7,233 bases of DNA from DAITMV01 sp036834985 (GTDB lineage Bacteria; Pseudomonadota; Gammaproteobacteria; Burkholderiales; Burkholderiaceae_B): contig DAITMV010000158.1 of NCBI GenBank assembly GCA_036834985.1, positions 1 to 7,233 on the forward strand, given 5' to 3'. Both the position numbers and the translations under genes were made by a program. The notes under the pieces were generated by a model. That model ran no database searches. It saw only the letters and a list, made by a program, of their open reading frames with translations, and was not told where the DNA came from. Below, in pieces: positions 6,622-7,233 of the stretch (positions within the stretch are counted from its first letter, which is position 1; every line of letters begins with the position of its first letter).

Positions 6622-7205
6622 GCTATTTTTTCAGCCGTCGGGTCTGTTGAGGGTGGATGGTTCAAGCGCTGCAGCACGGCATTTTTCTCGCCGTCCATCA
6701 CCACCTTGCCGCGATCCATCACGATGATGCGATCAACCAGTTGCAAGAGGGCAGGTTTATGCGTCACAACAACCAGCGTTTGTTCCAGGCTAATCCAACG
6801 CAACATGTGATTGATCAGCCTCATTTCTGCAGTTGGGTCCAGCGAGGCGGTCGGTTCGTCGAGCAGCATCAGTTTGGACGGTTGCAACAGCGTGCGTGCC
6901 AGCCCTACCATCTGGCGCTGACCGCCCGACAAGCCTCTGCCCCCTTCCGTGATTTGAATCGACAACCCGCGCGGATGCGCCGCCACCCAATGGTCCAAGC
7001 CTGTAAGCCGTATGACCTGCAAGAGCTGCGCATCGGACGGTGGGTATAAACCGAGGGATAGATTGTCTTTTAACGTGCCGTTAAACAGCCGAACATCCTG
7101 AGGCAGGTACGCAATGGCCTCGCGGGCCTGCGCCGGGTCAAGCAACTGCAAATCTACCCCGGATAGATACACCCGCCCTAGTGTGGGTCTATACAAAACC
7201 GCCAA
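6618..7205 (-). CDS. Type I secretion ABC transporter, C-terminal ATPase part (LapB/LssB-like), downstream of an in-frame stop
   Basis: The open part of an ABC exporter's nucleotide-binding domain, 195 codons counted from a TTG at 7205. It drives export of an unfolded protein through a type I secretion channel at the inner membrane. Visible in order, numbered from that TTG: Q-loop AYLPQD (Q36), signature LSGGQRQ (92-98) preceded by EGGRG, Walker B LMLLDE (112-117), D-loop SLD (121-123) and the H-loop histidine in VVTHKP (H149). GGRGLSGGQRQ and LVDRIIVMDRGKVVMDG resemble LapB/LssB-type exporters. The Walker A lies upstream of a TAG at 7208-7206, so a product starting here could not bind ATP normally. 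The TTG has no Shine-Dalgarno and falls inside the helix after Walker A, so I do not think it is a natural start. The gene either is a pseudogene or the TAG is a sequence error. The family call is firm; the gene's status is uncertain. Confidence 0.8.
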   Translation of the reverse strand: MAVLYRPTLGRVYLSGVDLQLLDPAQAREAIAYLPQDVRLFNGTLKDNLSLGLYPPSDAQLLQVIRLTGLDHWVAAHPRGLSIQITEGGRGLSGGQRQMVGLARTLLQPSKLMLLDEPTASLDPTAEMRLINHMLRWISLEQTLVVVTHKPALLQLVDRIIVMDRGKVVMDGEKNAVLQRLNHPPSTDPTAEKIA

Positions 7206-7233
7206 CTACTTGAGCAAAGTGGATTTACCCGAC
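7206..7233 (-). pseudogene. Upstream part of the same ABC exporter gene, ending in an in-frame TAG
   Basis: Read on the minus strand in the same frame as the segment at 7205-6618, these bases give SGKSTLLK followed by TAG (7208-7206) and then LAVLYRP. SGKST is the end of a Walker A motif. Exporters of this kind normally continue as KLLAGLY, so TAG stands where a leucine codon such as TTG is expected, one base change away. The rest of the gene (transmembrane domain and probably a peptidase-like domain) lies beyond the window. The stop is directly seen. Whether it is a real nonsense mutation, a recoded stop or an error near the end of the sequence cannot be decided here. Confidence 0.65.

Overview
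The window looks like chromosomal DNA from a betaproteobacterium, most likely of the order Burkholderiales. The evidence is protein-level resemblance: a Pol I with all three activities' motifs, a LOG/TIGR00730 protein, a DUF2782 protein, an APH-fold homoserine kinase (ThrB) and a BPSS1780-type membrane protein in one block. From memory this set clusters in Burkholderiales; I could not run a search, so genus and species stay open.

Layout. Positions 1-2362 hold polA on the minus strand, cut at its 3' end by the window edge just after polymerase motif B. Its start codon (2362-2360) directly abuts the start codon of a plus-strand gene at 2363. The plus-strand block runs LOG family protein (2363-3097), DUF2782 exported protein (3155-3508), thrB (3512-4465) and BPSS1780 family membrane protein (4497-5300). 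The genes are 57, 3 and 31 bases apart, so they may share a transcript. This block meets, tail to tail with a 4-base gap, a minus-strand type I secretion operon: a HlyD/LapC-like membrane fusion protein (6621-5305), preceded by the ATPase half of an ABC exporter that runs in from the right edge. The ABC stop and hlyD start overlap as ATGA.

How the genes work together. polA is replication and repair housekeeping. thrB makes O-phosphohomoserine for threonine synthesis; the DUF2782 and BPSS1780 families beside it have no established function. The ABC and HlyD-like proteins would form the inner-membrane part of a type I secretion machine, usually for a large adhesin or RTX-type protein. Neither the substrate nor the outer-membrane partner is in view.

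The most notable observation is an in-frame TAG at 7208-7206, immediately after the Walker A sequence of the ABC ATPase. As written, it breaks the exporter gene. It lies within 30 bases of the window end, so a sequencing or assembly error is a serious alternative. Other points of interest are the zero-base divergent start junction at polA, a possible sliding-clamp motif in the Pol I linker, and a 13-bp bulged palindrome inside hlyD. I found no tRNA, rRNA, CRISPR array, insertion sequence or convincing terminator. No stretch over 300 bases lacks a gene.
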